Part shown: positions 18,974-27,228 of the stretch, in pieces | Numbering within the stretch: position 1 is the first letter of the stretch | Layout of the letters: each line of letters starts with the position of its first letter | Assembly: GCF_022346945.1 (NCBI RefSeq) | Contig: NZ_JAKRNI010000001.1 | Span: 124,001 to 188,000, forward strand | Source of the DNA: Microbacterium sp. ACRRU | Lineage (GTDB): Bacteria > Actinomycetota > Actinomycetes > Actinomycetales > Microbacteriaceae | Direction: 5' to 3' | Length of the DNA stretch: 64,000 bases | Translations under genes and position numbers: made by a program | Notes under the pieces: generated by a model | Database searches by the model: none | Told to the model about the DNA's origin: nothing | Seen by the model: the letters and a program-made list of their open reading frames with translations, nothing else

Positions 18974-19013
18974 TCCCACAGGCTAGCGAAGCACCCTGGG
19001 TAGGATCGGACGC
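18974..19013. promoter_or_regulatory. Overlapping divergent leaderless promoters dapD / dapE
   Basis: dapD (minus): TAGCCT 18980-18985, 6 nt, GTG 18973. dapE (plus): TAGGAT 19001-19006, 7 nt, ATG 19014. The two -10 boxes are 15 bp apart, so each promoter's -35 region falls over the other's -10. Confidence 0.65.
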
Positions 19014-20090
19014 ATGCCCCCGCTCGACCTGTCCGCCTCATCCGTCGAGATCACCCGCGCGATCTGTGACATCCCGAGCGTTTCCGACGACGAGACCCCG
19101 TTGGCGGATGCCATCGAGGCGGCCGTCTCGGGACACGCCCACCTCGAGGTCATTCGCGACGGAGACACGATCGTGGCCCGCACGAATCTCGGCCGTGCGC
19201 GGCGCGTCGTCATCGCTGGTCACATCGATACGGTGCCGATCAACGACAACCTGCCGACACGCGACATCGTGATCGACGGGGAGAACTTTCTCTGGGGCCG
19301 CGGCACGGTCGACATGAAGGCCGGTGTGGCGGTGCAGCTGAAGCTCGCCGTCGAGCTGTCCGAGCCCTCGGTGGACATCACATGGATGTGGTACGACCAC
19401 GAGGAGGTCGACTCCGATCTCAACGGGCTCGGTCGGCTCGCACGCCACCGGCCGGACCTGTTCGCCGGCGACTTCGCCATCCTGGGCGAGCCGAGCAACG
19501 GTGAGGTCGAGGGCGGATGCAACGGAACGCTGCGTGCCCTCATCCGCACCGCCGGCGTGCGCGCCCACAGCGCCCGGTCCTGGATTGGCGAGAACGCGAT
19601 CCACAAGGCTGCTCCGGTGCTCGCTCGCCTCGCGGAGTATCGCGCGCGCGAGATCGAGGTCGAGGGCCTGGTGTACCGCGAGGGGATGAACGCGGTCCGG
19701 ATCACCGGCGGGGTGGCCGGCAACGTGATTCCCGACGAATGCGAGATCGAGGTCAACTACCGGTTCGCTCCGAGCCGCGACGCGGCTGCGGCCGAGAGAG
19801 TCGTGCGCGACGTGTTCACGGGCTTTGACATCGATATCGTCGACGTGGCCGTCGGGGCGCGCCCGGGACTGGATGCCGCGCTCGCACAGGAGTTCGTCGC
19901 GGCCGTCGGCGCGACCCCCAAGCCGAAGTACGGCTGGACCGACGTCGCCCGCTTCTCGGCCCTCGGCATCCCGGCCGTCAACTACGGTCCGGGGGATCCT
20001 CACCTCGCCCACCACGACGAGGAACGCGTCCCGGTCGCGCAGATCGACGCGGTGGAGCGGGGTCTTCGGTCCTGGCTGACCCGATCGTGA
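19014..20090 (+). CDS. dapE: Succinyl-diaminopimelate desuccinylase
   Basis: 358-aa M20-family metallohydrolase that removes succinate from N-succinyl-LL-diaminopimelate. Metal-binding and catalytic elements are visible: AGHIDTVPIND, WGRGTVDMKAG, WYDHEEVDSD and the ARPGLD and YGWTDVARF segments of the C-terminal half. It is leaderless-type (TAGGAT, 7 nt, ATG). Its stop overlaps the GTG of the next gene. Together with dapC and dapD it supplies three consecutive steps of the pathway within 5 kb. Confidence 0.94.
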   Translation: MPPLDLSASSVEITRAICDIPSVSDDETPLADAIEAAVSGHAHLEVIRDGDTIVARTNLGRARRVVIAGHIDTVPINDNLPTRDIVIDGENFLWGRGTVDMKAGVAVQLKLAVELSEPSVDITWMWYDHEEVDSDLNGLGRLARHRPDLFAGDFAILGEPSNGEVEGGCNGTLRALIRTAGVRAHSARSWIGENAIHKAAPVLARLAEYRAREIEVEGLVYREGMNAVRITGGVAGNVIPDECEIEVNYRFAPSRDAAAAERVVRDVFTGFDIDIVDVAVGARPGLDAALAQEFVAAVGATPKPKYGWTDVARFSALGIPAVNYGPGDPHLAHHDEERVPVAQIDAVERGLRSWLTRS

Positions 20091-21310
20091 GCGCTCAGGC
20101 CGCGACCCTGACACGGGCACGGTCCTGGGGGGACTGGCCCGTCGTCGGCCGTATCGCGGTCATCTACGTCGGCGCTCGCATCGTGACGACGCTGTTCTTC
20201 CTTCTTGCCGCCGCTCTGTCGGGTCCGACCTCGCGGTACGGGATCGCGCCGTCGCTCGGGGAACTGGCCCTGGGCTGGGACGCACAGTGGTACTGGCTGG
20301 CCGCGGTTTCGGGCTATCCGACCGATCTGCCGCTCACGCCCCAGGGCGGCGTCGCCGAGAATGCGTGGGCGTTCATGCCCGTGTACGCGTACCTCGCCGC
20401 GGGCCTGGGAACGCTCCTGGGATCGTGGGGCGCCGGTGCGGTCGTCATCTCGCTGCTCGCGGGATTCGGAGCCAGCCTGGCGCTTCACCGTCTGCTGCGG
20501 GATCGGATCGGGGACGGCGCCGCGCTGTGGGCGGTCGCGTTCTTCGCGTGCGGCCCGCTCGCCGCTCTCTTCCAGGTCGGATACGCGGAGTCGTTGTTCC
20601 TTCTCTTCCTCTTCCTCGCCTTGCGGTGCGTTCAACGGCGCCAGTGGGGCTGGCTGTACGTGCTCGTCCCCACCATGGGGTTCACGCGTCCCGGCATCCT
20701 CGCGTTCGCGCTCTTCCTCGCGCTGTACGGCGTGCATCGGTTCTTCCGGCGCCGGACCGATCCCCTTCCGCGTCGCGACGTCGTGCACGTCGTGGCGCTC
20801 GGGATCGTCGCGGTCGCGGTGGGCTTCTCGTGGCAGGTCCTCGCTGCCGTCGTCACGGGCGACCCCGGTGCCTACCTCGCGACCGAGTTGGCATGGCGAC
20901 GGAACTGGCTCGGCGACGCGGGCGGGCACTTCGTCCCGGTTGAGGGGTGGGTGCAGGCCGCCGGGTTCTGGTTCACGCAGTGGGGGCTGGGTGCCGGCGT
21001 CGGATACGTCGCCCTCGTTCTCCTCGTCCTCGGTGTTGCCGCCATCCTCCTGTTCGCCCCCCAGGTGAAGCGCCTCGGCGTCGAAGTGCGCCTGTGGTCG
21101 GCGAGCTACCTCATCTATCTGCTGCTTGTCTTCTTCCCCCAGTCGAGCATCTTCCGGTTGCTCGTTCCCGTTTCGCCGCTGTGGGGGGCGCTCGCCGTTC
21201 CCCGCTCCCGCGCATGGCGGCTGACGGTCCTCGGGGTGGCGTTGCTGGGGCAGTGGTGGTGGATCTACAACATGTACGGTCTCGCGAACACCTACTGGCA
21301 GATCCCCTGA
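20087..21310 (+). CDS. PIG-V-like mannosyltransferase / GT-C fold membrane protein
   Basis: 407-aa polytopic membrane protein with about ten spans. After the first span it has GWDAQWYWLAAVSGYP, which matches the WDxxWYxxIAxxGY signature of PIG-V/GPI-mannosyltransferase-like GT-C enzymes; the Asp would be the catalytic base. Such actinobacterial proteins are presumed to use polyprenyl-phosphate sugars to glycosylate proteins or lipids outside the membrane. GTG 20087 overlaps the dapE stop (GTGA), so it is co-transcribed with dapE, a pairing with no obvious functional logic. Confidence 0.8.
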   Translation: MSAQAATLTRARSWGDWPVVGRIAVIYVGARIVTTLFFLLAAALSGPTSRYGIAPSLGELALGWDAQWYWLAAVSGYPTDLPLTPQGGVAENAWAFMPVYAYLAAGLGTLLGSWGAGAVVISLLAGFGASLALHRLLRDRIGDGAALWAVAFFACGPLAALFQVGYAESLFLLFLFLALRCVQRRQWGWLYVLVPTMGFTRPGILAFALFLALYGVHRFFRRRTDPLPRRDVVHVVALGIVAVAVGFSWQVLAAVVTGDPGAYLATELAWRRNWLGDAGGHFVPVEGWVQAAGFWFTQWGLGAGVGYVALVLLVLGVAAILLFAPQVKRLGVEVRLWSASYLIYLLLVFFPQSSIFRLLVPVSPLWGALAVPRSRAWRLTVLGVALLGQWWWIYNMYGLANTYWQIP

Positions 21311-21366
21311 AGCGCGGAGGACAGGGCTCCCGGCGCGCGTCATCTCGGGCCTCCGCGCAGACCGAC

Positions 21367-21400
21367 TAAACTAGCGCTAGACCAACGACGAAAAGGGGGC
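21367..21400 (+). promoter_or_regulatory. Promoter and ribosome site of the DUF3117 gene
   Basis: TAAACT -10 box (21367-21372), a leader of about 27 nt and AAAAGGGGG (21391-21399) before ATG 21405: a conventional leader, unlike most neighbours. Confidence 0.5.
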
Positions 21401-21404
21401 CGCG

Positions 21405-21578
21405 ATGGCAGCCATGAAGCCGCGTACCGGTGACGGACCGATGGAGGCCGTGAAGGAGGGCCGGCTGATCATCGTGCGTGTTCCGCTCGAGGGCGGCGGG
21501 CGCCTGGTGGTGTCGGTGAACGACGCTGAGGCGAAGGAACTCTACGACGTTCTCGGCGGTGTCGTCGGCGCAGCCTGA
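21405..21578 (+). CDS. DUF3117 micro-protein
   Basis: 57 aa, beginning MAAMKPRTGDGPMEAVKEGR and continuing with LIIVRVPLEGGGRLVVS. This is the DUF3117 family, a near-invariant actinobacterial small protein of unknown function (Rv1211 in M. tuberculosis lies at the same relative place after dapE). ATG 21405 is preceded by a good ribosome site; ATG 21414 is an alternative. It is a single-gene unit followed by a strong hairpin terminator. Confidence 0.9.
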   Translation: MAAMKPRTGDGPMEAVKEGRLIIVRVPLEGGGRLVVSVNDAEAKELYDVLGGVVGAA

Positions 21579-21589
21579 CGCATCCTGCA

Positions 21590-21620
21590 CGAAGGCCGGT
21601 CCCTGGTGGGCCGGCCTTCG
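21590..21620. terminator. Bidirectional terminator after the DUF3117 gene
   Basis: CGAAGGCCGG (21590-21599) pairs with CCGGCCTTCG (21611-21620), around an inner CC/GG pair and a CTGGT loop. It serves the convergent DUF3117 and methyltransferase genes. Confidence 0.8.
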
Positions 21621-21653
21621 TCGTTCCATCGAGGGGTGAAGACTGCGGCAGGC

Positions 21654-22292
21654 TCAGGTGATCGGAGTGACCGTCGTCAACTGCAGGAGGCCCTCGCCCG
21701 TGGTGGAGAGCGCGCCGAACACGGCGGGGGAGGTCTGGACCTCCTGGATCAGCGAGCGGTAGGCGGTCGTGACGGTGTCACGGCGGACCGGATCCGCCAC
21801 GGCGCCGCCCGCGAGTACCCGGGGGACCAGGACCGTGCCGCCCGCGCGCACGAGGCGCAGCCCGTGCTCGACGTACTCGATGACGCCTTCGGCGTCGGCG
21901 TCGATCAGGACGATGTCGTAGGAGGCCTCATTCATCCGGGGCAGCACGTCGGCCGCCCGCCCGGTGATGAATCGCGCTCGAGCCGCGGGAATACGCGCCT
22001 CGGCGAACGCGGCGCGGGCCGCTCCGAGGTGCTCGGGCTCGCTATCGATGGTGGTCAGCGTGGCCCGGGGTGAGCCGTGCAGCAGCCACAAGCCGGAGAC
22101 GCCGCCGCCCGTTCCCACCTCGACCACGTTCAGCGCTCGAGAGGCCGCGGCCAGAACCGCGATCTGGGCGCCCACCGCAGGGCTGATGGGAGCCGCGCCG
22201 AGTTCGAGCGCATGCGCGCGTGCGCGCGCGATGTGCTCCGGTTCGACCGTCGACTCTTGAACGAATCGCTCGTTCGCTTCGTAACCGCTCAC
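21654..22292 (-). CDS. SAM-dependent O-methyltransferase (class I)
   Basis: 212 aa of the caffeoyl-CoA/catechol O-methyltransferase type (Methyltransf_3). SAM motif I reads VVEVGTGGGVSGLWLL, the acidic loop is TTIDSEPEH and the metal-binding region is YDIVLIDADAEGVIEYVEHG. GTG 22292 has GGGGAGG a few nt upstream. M. tuberculosis Rv1220c is the positional equivalent next to sigE; here tatB follows directly on the other strand. The natural substrate is unknown. Confidence 0.88.
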   Translation of the reverse strand: MSGYEANERFVQESTVEPEHIARARAHALELGAAPISPAVGAQIAVLAAASRALNVVEVGTGGGVSGLWLLHGSPRATLTTIDSEPEHLGAARAAFAEARIPAARARFITGRAADVLPRMNEASYDIVLIDADAEGVIEYVEHGLRLVRAGGTVLVPRVLAGGAVADPVRRDTVTTAYRSLIQEVQTSPAVFGALSTTGEGLLQLTTVTPIT

Positions 22293-22351
22293 CAGGACCT
22301 CCCCGTTCAGGCTAGACGTGTGGGTCGGCCGGACGGCCGAGGCGCGGCGGG

Positions 22352-22357
22352 TAATCT
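22352..22357 (+). promoter_or_regulatory. -10 box, leaderless promoter of tatB
   Basis: TAATCT, GAAGTC, ATG 22364. Confidence 0.6.
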
Positions 22358-22363
22358 GAAGTC

Positions 22364-22738
22364 ATGTTCTTCGGCCTCACCATCGAGAAGCTCTTGCTGA
22401 TCGGTGTGATCGCTGCGCTCATCATCGGCCCCGAGCGTCTGCCCCGGTACGCCGAGAGCCTCGCCCGCCTGACGAAGCGGGCCAAAGAGACCATGCAGGG
22501 GGCGAAGACCCGCATGCGCGACGAGATGGGCCCCGAGTTCGACGAGGTCGATTGGCGCAAGCTCGATCCTCGTCAGTACGACCCTCGGCGCATCATCCGC
22601 GAGGCTCTCCTCGACGACACTCCGACGGCTACGATGCGGGCGGCAGGGGCGGCCGCTCTCGCAACCAAGACCCCGTCATCCGACAAGCCGGTCTTCGTCG
22701 CCGGCGAGGCCCCGCCGTTCGACGACGAAGCCACCTGA
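22364..22738 (+). CDS. tatB: Twin-arginine translocase subunit TatB-like
   Basis: 124 aa. A single N-terminal membrane helix (EKLLLIGVIAALIIGPERLP) with the hallmark GPERLP hinge is followed by an amphipathic helix (YAESLARLTKRAKETMQGAK) and a charged cytosolic tail, the TatA/TatB architecture. Length and the position beside mrp support TatB (Rv1224 equivalent). It helps recognise folded Tat substrates with TatC, which is not in this window. The start is leaderless. Confidence 0.88.
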   Translation: MFFGLTIEKLLLIGVIAALIIGPERLPRYAESLARLTKRAKETMQGAKTRMRDEMGPEFDEVDWRKLDPRQYDPRRIIREALLDDTPTATMRAAGAAALATKTPSSDKPVFVAGEAPPFDDEAT

Positions 22739-22741
22739 CGC

Positions 22742-23893
22742 TCAGCGCAGCCGGATCGGCAGCGCCCGCCCGGACAAGCCGCGAGGGCGAGTCGCGAGAG
22801 CTCCCGCTGCGGCGTTGATCGCCACGGAGGCCGCGTCGTCGGGGTTGGCCAGCACGACGGGGCGCCCGTCGTCCCCGCCTGTCCGCAGCGCCGTGCTCAA
22901 AGGGACGGATGCCAAGAGCGGCACGTCGGTGCCATCGCTCGACAGCGCGCGGGCGACGGCCTCGCCCCCGCCGGAACCGAACAGGTCGAGCGTCGTGCCG
23001 TCGGGGAGCACCATGGCCGCCATGTTCTCGATGACCCCGACCGGGTTCTGACCCGTCTGCCGTGCGACCAGACCGGAGCGAACCGCGACGTCGGCGGCGG
23101 CAGCCTGAGGCGTTGTGACGACGAGCACGTCGGCGTGGGGAAGCAACTGACCCACCGAGATCGCGACATCGCCCGTACCCGGCGGCATGTCCAACAGCAG
23201 CACATCGAGATCGCCGAAGTAGACGTCCGTGAGGAATTGCTGAACGGTGCGATGGAGCATCGGGCCGCGCCACGCAACCGCGCCCGCGGCATCCTCTCCC
23301 GGGCGTCGCAGGAACATGCCGATCGAGATGACCTTCACGCCGTAGGCGACGGGCGGCAGGATCAGATCGTCGAGCCGCGTCGGGGCCGGGGGAAGACCGT
23401 CGTCGTCGACCAGCCCCAACAGGCCCGGAATCGAGAAGCCGTGCACGTCGGCATCCACGAGTCCGACGCGCAGACCGCGAGCGGCCAGCGCGACGGCCAG
23501 GTTGGCGGTGATCGTGGACTTGCCGACGCCGCCCTTGCCGCTCGTCACGGCGATGACGCGCGTGAGCGAATCGGGACCGAACGGCATTTCGCGGGCCGCC
23601 CGACCACCGCGGAGCCGCTCGGTCAGGGCGCGGCGTTCGTCGGGGGACATGACCCCCACGGCGACCTCCACCCGGGAGACGCCGTCGACCGATGCCGCGG
23701 CGGCGCGCACATCGCGTTCGATCCGGTCCGCGGCGGGGCAGCCGACGATCGTCAAGGCGATGCCCACTTCGGCGACTCCCTCACGCACGGCGATCTCGCG
23801 CACCATGTCGAGTTCGCCGAGGGGGCGGCGCAGCTCCGGGTCGGTGACGGCGGCGACGGCGGAGCGCACGCGGTCGACGACCGCATCCGTCAC
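22742..23893 (-). CDS. mrp: Mrp/ApbC-type iron-sulfur cluster carrier ATPase
   Basis: 383 aa. The N-terminal MIP18/DUF59-like domain (about residues 1-85; VTDPELRRPLGELDMV, LTIVGCPA) is fused to a P-loop Mrp domain with the deviant Walker A SGKGGVGKST, Walker A' VDADVHGFSIP and the DMPPGTGD motif. It is thought to assemble or deliver Fe-S clusters. The usual C-terminal CxxC of many Mrp proteins is not evident; this part instead reads VIENMAAMVLPDGTTLDLFG. It overlaps the DUF1003 gene (GTGA) in a three-gene minus-strand operon. Confidence 0.92.
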   Translation of the reverse strand: MTDAVVDRVRSAVAAVTDPELRRPLGELDMVREIAVREGVAEVGIALTIVGCPAADRIERDVRAAAASVDGVSRVEVAVGVMSPDERRALTERLRGGRAAREMPFGPDSLTRVIAVTSGKGGVGKSTITANLAVALAARGLRVGLVDADVHGFSIPGLLGLVDDDGLPPAPTRLDDLILPPVAYGVKVISIGMFLRRPGEDAAGAVAWRGPMLHRTVQQFLTDVYFGDLDVLLLDMPPGTGDVAISVGQLLPHADVLVVTTPQAAAADVAVRSGLVARQTGQNPVGVIENMAAMVLPDGTTLDLFGSGGGEAVARALSSDGTDVPLLASVPLSTALRTGGDDGRPVVLANPDDAASVAINAAAGALATRPRGLSGRALPIRLR

Positions 23894-24423
23894 GGGGTGG
23901 CCGTTCTCGGCTCGGACGCGTCGTGCTCGTCGAGGCGCTCGAGAGCCGCCTTCAGCTCGGCGCGCAGGCTCTCTTTGGTGATCACGTCGTCGGTCAGGTC
24001 GCGCACCGCCATCCGCAGCGCGACGATCTCACGCGCCAGGTACTCGGTGTCGGCAAGATTGCGCTCCGCGCGCTGGCGGTCCTGTTCGATCTGCACGCGG
24101 TCCCGGTCGTCCTGCCGGTTCTGGGCGAGCAGGATGAGGGGCGCCGCGTACGAAGCCTGTAGGGAGAGGACGAGGGTGAGGGCGGTGAACCCGATGGCCG
24201 CGGAGTCGAACCGCAACTCCTCGGGCATGAGGGAGTTCCACCCCATCCACAGCACGCAGAACAGCGTCAGCGAGAGCAGGAAGATGGGCGTGCCCATGGC
24301 GCGGGCGACCCACTCCGTGAACCTGCCGAAGCGATCGCGCGATGGCTGCGGGGTGCGGGGCGCCAGCATCCCCGAGCGGCCGCGGGGAGCGTCGAGGCCG
24401 GTCTGTCGTTGTGCACGTGCCAT
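23890..24423 (-). CDS. DUF1003 membrane protein
   Basis: 177 aa. It has two membrane spans (about residues 45-65 and 77-98) around WNSLMPEELRFD, with the conserved SLQASYAAPLILLAQNRQDD that defines DUF1003, then a long charged helix (DRVQIEQDRQRAERNLADTE) likely to be coiled coil. Function unknown. Both ends overlap neighbours (ATGA with the PRC/MgtE gene, GTGA with mrp), so the three are tightly co-translated. Confidence 0.87.
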   Translation of the reverse strand: MARAQRQTGLDAPRGRSGMLAPRTPQPSRDRFGRFTEWVARAMGTPIFLLSLTLFCVLWMGWNSLMPEELRFDSAAIGFTALTLVLSLQASYAAPLILLAQNRQDDRDRVQIEQDRQRAERNLADTEYLAREIVALRMAVRDLTDDVITKESLRAELKAALERLDEHDASEPRTATP

Positions 24424-25742
24424 CAGCGCCTCCTCGGGGTCTGGGTCGGGATCTGGGGAATGCTCGCGGTGGCGAGCGGTCTGATCGTCGTCTTGGGTTT
24501 CGGATCATCGCTGTCGTGCGTGCGCCAGTCATCGGGCAGCAGATAGTCGAGGACGTCGTCGACGCTGACGCAGCCGACGAGACGGTGAGCCTGATCGACG
24601 ACCGGCAGCGACACGAGGTTGTAGCTTGCGAGCAGACGCGCGACCTCGGCGGCGGTGGCGTCCGCGGGCACCGGCTCCAGGGTGTCGTCGATGATCGCTC
24701 CCAGCCGCTCGTGCGGCGGGTAGCGCAGCATGCGCTGGAAGTGCACGGTCCCCAGGAGGCGCCCGGTCGGCGTCTCGTACGGCGGAAGTGTGATGAACAC
24801 GGATGCCGCCAGCGCGGGGTGCAGCTCATGACGGCGGATCAGCGCGAGAGCCTCCGCCACCGTGGCATCCGCCGACAGCACGATCGGCTCCGGGGTCATG
24901 AGACCACCGGCGGTGTCGGGACCGTACTGCAGGAGGGCGCGGACGTCGTCCGCCTCCTCCGGCTCCATCAGTTCGAGCAGCTGTTCCAGGCGCGTCTCGG
25001 GGAGCTGGCCGAGGAGGTCGGCGGCGTCGTCCGGCTCCATGGCATCCAGGATGTCGGCGGCGCGCTCGTCGCCGAGCTGTTCGAGGATGTGCACCTGCTC
25101 GTCTTCGGGCATCTCTTCGAGGGCATCGGCGAGACGGTCGTCGCTGAGCTCTTCGGCGACTTCGATGAGGCGCTCTTCGGGCAGATCGAGGAGGGTGTTG
25201 GCCAGGTCGGCGGGCTTCAGGTCGGAGTAGGTCGCGACGAGCTGTTCGGCGGACTGCGCCTGACCGGGGGTCTGCTGCTCCCGGACCTCCCGCCAGGTCG
25301 CGAACGTGGTCGCGCCCTTGGCGAAGGGGGAGGCGCTGGTGCGCGGACGGCGGAGGAACAGCTGCCCGACGTCCCACTCGCCGAGGCGGTTGCGTTCGAT
25401 GGCGACGTCTTCGATGACAGCCTCGCCCGAGCCGTCGACAAGGTGGACGCGGCGTCCGAGCATCTCAGCCATCACGCGCACTTCGCCTCCGCGCTGCTGG
25501 AAGCGCCGCACGTTGATGAGGCCCGTGGTGATGACCTGGCCGGGCTGAATGGAGGTGACGCGTCCGATCGAGACGAACACATGTCGTCTGCCGGGGATCT
25601 CGACGACCAGGCCCACGACGCGCGGCGCGGCGGACGCGCGGTAGATCACCACGACGTCGCGCACCTTCCCCAGGCGGTCGCCCGCGGGATCGAACACCGT
25701 GCAGCCCGCCAAGCGGGCGACGAAAACCCTTTGCGTGCTCAC
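24423..25742 (-). CDS. PRC-barrel, MgtE_N and CBS domain protein
   Basis: 439 aa, soluble. PRC-barrel-like domains lie in the N-terminal 170 residues (GDRLGKVRDVVVIYRASAAP). An MgtE N-terminal domain follows (about 190-290: LLDLPEERLIEVAEELSDDR, ILDAMEPDDAADLLGQLPE), then a CBS pair (about 295-420: GGLMTPEPIVLSADATVAE, LVSLPVVDQAHRLVGCVSVD). The MgtE membrane channel is absent, so it is a stand-alone sensor half, as in Rv1232c. MgtE_N and CBS domains bind Mg2+ and adenine nucleotides in the transporter. The start is GTG 25742, 6 nt behind TACGCT. Confidence 0.87.
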   Translation of the reverse strand: MSTQRVFVARLAGCTVFDPAGDRLGKVRDVVVIYRASAAPRVVGLVVEIPGRRHVFVSIGRVTSIQPGQVITTGLINVRRFQQRGGEVRVMAEMLGRRVHLVDGSGEAVIEDVAIERNRLGEWDVGQLFLRRPRTSASPFAKGATTFATWREVREQQTPGQAQSAEQLVATYSDLKPADLANTLLDLPEERLIEVAEELSDDRLADALEEMPEDEQVHILEQLGDERAADILDAMEPDDAADLLGQLPETRLEQLLELMEPEEADDVRALLQYGPDTAGGLMTPEPIVLSADATVAEALALIRRHELHPALAASVFITLPPYETPTGRLLGTVHFQRMLRYPPHERLGAIIDDTLEPVPADATAAEVARLLASYNLVSLPVVDQAHRLVGCVSVDDVLDYLLPDDWRTHDSDDPKPKTTIRPLATASIPQIPTQTPRRR

Positions 25743-25813
25743 CGTCCCAGCGTAGTCCGCGAACCCTCACGCGAGCCGACCGTGCCGCCGGGGCCGCGTG
25801 ACAAGATGGTGAA
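25743..25813. promoter_or_regulatory. Divergent leaderless promoters (PRC/MgtE operon and stress protein)
   Basis: Minus: TACGCT (25749-25754), GGGACG, GTG 25742. Plus: CAAGAT (25802-25807), GGTGAA, ATG 25814. Confidence 0.55.
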
Positions 25814-26554
25814 ATGAGCATGTTCGCGGGGCCCGGCGGTGCGGGTCGGGACGAGGTCGGCGAGAAGGTCGCTTCGTTCCCGACGTACGAGAAGGCGCAG
25901 AAGGCCGTGTCGTCGCTCATCGCGGGCGAAGTGCCCGCCCGCGACATCGCCATCGTGGGAAGCGGCCTGCGTTCCATCGAGCGGATCACCGGACGACTGG
26001 GCTACGCCACGGCGGCGCGTTCCGGTGCCTTGAACGGCCTGATGCTGGGTCTCCTGTTCGCGTTCATCTTCGTCCTCGGTACTCCGACGGTGCAGATCTC
26101 TGCATTCATCGGTGTCCTTCTGGTGGGCATGGCTCTCGGCATGCTGCTGAGCCTCGGGACCTACTCGATCGTCCGTCGCCGCCGCGACTTCGCGTCGGTC
26201 ATGCAGGTGACCGCCGACCACTACGACGTGTGCGTTGCCGCACCGAGCCTGGCCAAGGCGCGCGGCATCCTCGGGCCCGCTGCGGCGGTCCGGACGGTCG
26301 TCGCGCGTCCGACGGCTCCGGGGAACGACGCGCCACCGCAGTATGGCGAGCGGATCCAGAATCCTGGTGGCGCGTCACCGGCTGTCCCTCCGCGCCCGCC
26401 CGTGCCGACGCGCCCTACAGATGACGAGCCACCTCGTTATGGTGAGCGCATCGCGCCCCCCGCCGCACCGGAGGAGGCCCCGACGCCGACCGCGGATTCG
26501 CCGCCGTCTTCCGGTTCCGACCCCGAGTCCGGCACGTCGCGCGACGACCGGTGA
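25814..26554 (+). CDS. General-stress-type membrane protein with Pro-rich tail
   Basis: 246 aa. The N-terminal general-stress-protein-17M-like domain (KVASFPTYEKAQKAVSSLIA, DIAIVGSGLRSIERITGRLG) is followed by two membrane helices (about residues 75-120), a short C-terminal part of the same domain and a disordered Pro-rich tail. The tail carries two copies of a PPQYGERI / PPRYGERI motif. It resembles Rv1234-type proteins at the same locus in mycobacteria. Its role is unknown. It overlaps the hydrolase gene behind it (GTGA). Confidence 0.75.
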   Translation: MSMFAGPGGAGRDEVGEKVASFPTYEKAQKAVSSLIAGEVPARDIAIVGSGLRSIERITGRLGYATAARSGALNGLMLGLLFAFIFVLGTPTVQISAFIGVLLVGMALGMLLSLGTYSIVRRRRDFASVMQVTADHYDVCVAAPSLAKARGILGPAAAVRTVVARPTAPGNDAPPQYGERIQNPGGASPAVPPRPPVPTRPTDDEPPRYGERIAPPAAPEEAPTPTADSPPSSGSDPESGTSRDDR

Positions 26555-27228
26555 CCGTGCGGGAGGTCCGCATCCCCGTGGCGCTGACGAAGGGTGACGC
26601 CGAGGTGTCCGGGCTGTGGTCCGGCGTAGATGCCGCGGACGCGACGGTCGCGCTCGCCCACGGAGCCGGCGCGGGCATGACCCACCCGTTCCTCGAGGGG
26701 CTCGCAGCCGCGCTGGTGGACGACGGCTTCTCGGTGTTGCGATTCGTCTTCCCGTACGTGGAGTCCGGACGACGGATGCCGGGACCCGCCGCACATGCCG
26801 TGGCCACCTGGGCGGGCGTGCAGGCGTGGCTTGCTGCCGAGGGTGTCGAATCGTTCGTCGCGGCAGGGAAGTCTTACGGGGGACGCATGGCGTCGCTCGC
26901 CACCGCCGCCGGCTCGCTCACGCCCGCAGGCCTGGTGTACCTCGGCTACCCGCTGCACCCGCCGGGTCGACCTGACAAACCGCGCGCGGAGCACCTCCCT
27001 TCGATCGTCGTACCCCAGTTGTTCATCGAGGGGGAGAACGACCCCTTCATCGATCCACGGGCGCAGTTCGACGAGGTGGTCGCGACCTGCCGGGACGCTC
27101 GAGTGGAGTGGATCGCAGCGGCGAATCACTCGTTCGAAGTCAAGGGCAAGCGACAGTCGGCACAGGAGATCGGGGCGCGTCTCGCGGAGCCGGTGGGGGC
27201 GTTCACGCGGGCGGTGCGGGGTCACTGA
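26551..27228 (+). CDS. Alpha/beta hydrolase, KANL3/Tex30-type
   Basis: 225 aa. The opening VALAHGAGAGMTHPFLEGLA, nucleophile elbow AAGKSYGGRMAS, Asp in IEGENDPFIDP and His in AANHSFEVKGK give a complete Ser-Asp-His set. The short length and HGAGAGMTHPF motif place it in the dienelactone-hydrolase-like KANL3/Tex30 group, whose substrates are unknown. GTG 26551 overlaps the upstream stop. The 3' end overlaps the convergent lipoprotein gene by 7 bp. Confidence 0.85.
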   Translation: MTVREVRIPVALTKGDAEVSGLWSGVDAADATVALAHGAGAGMTHPFLEGLAAALVDDGFSVLRFVFPYVESGRRMPGPAAHAVATWAGVQAWLAAEGVESFVAAGKSYGGRMASLATAAGSLTPAGLVYLGYPLHPPGRPDKPRAEHLPSIVVPQLFIEGENDPFIDPRAQFDEVVATCRDARVEWIAAANHSFEVKGKRQSAQEIGARLAEPVGAFTRAVRGH

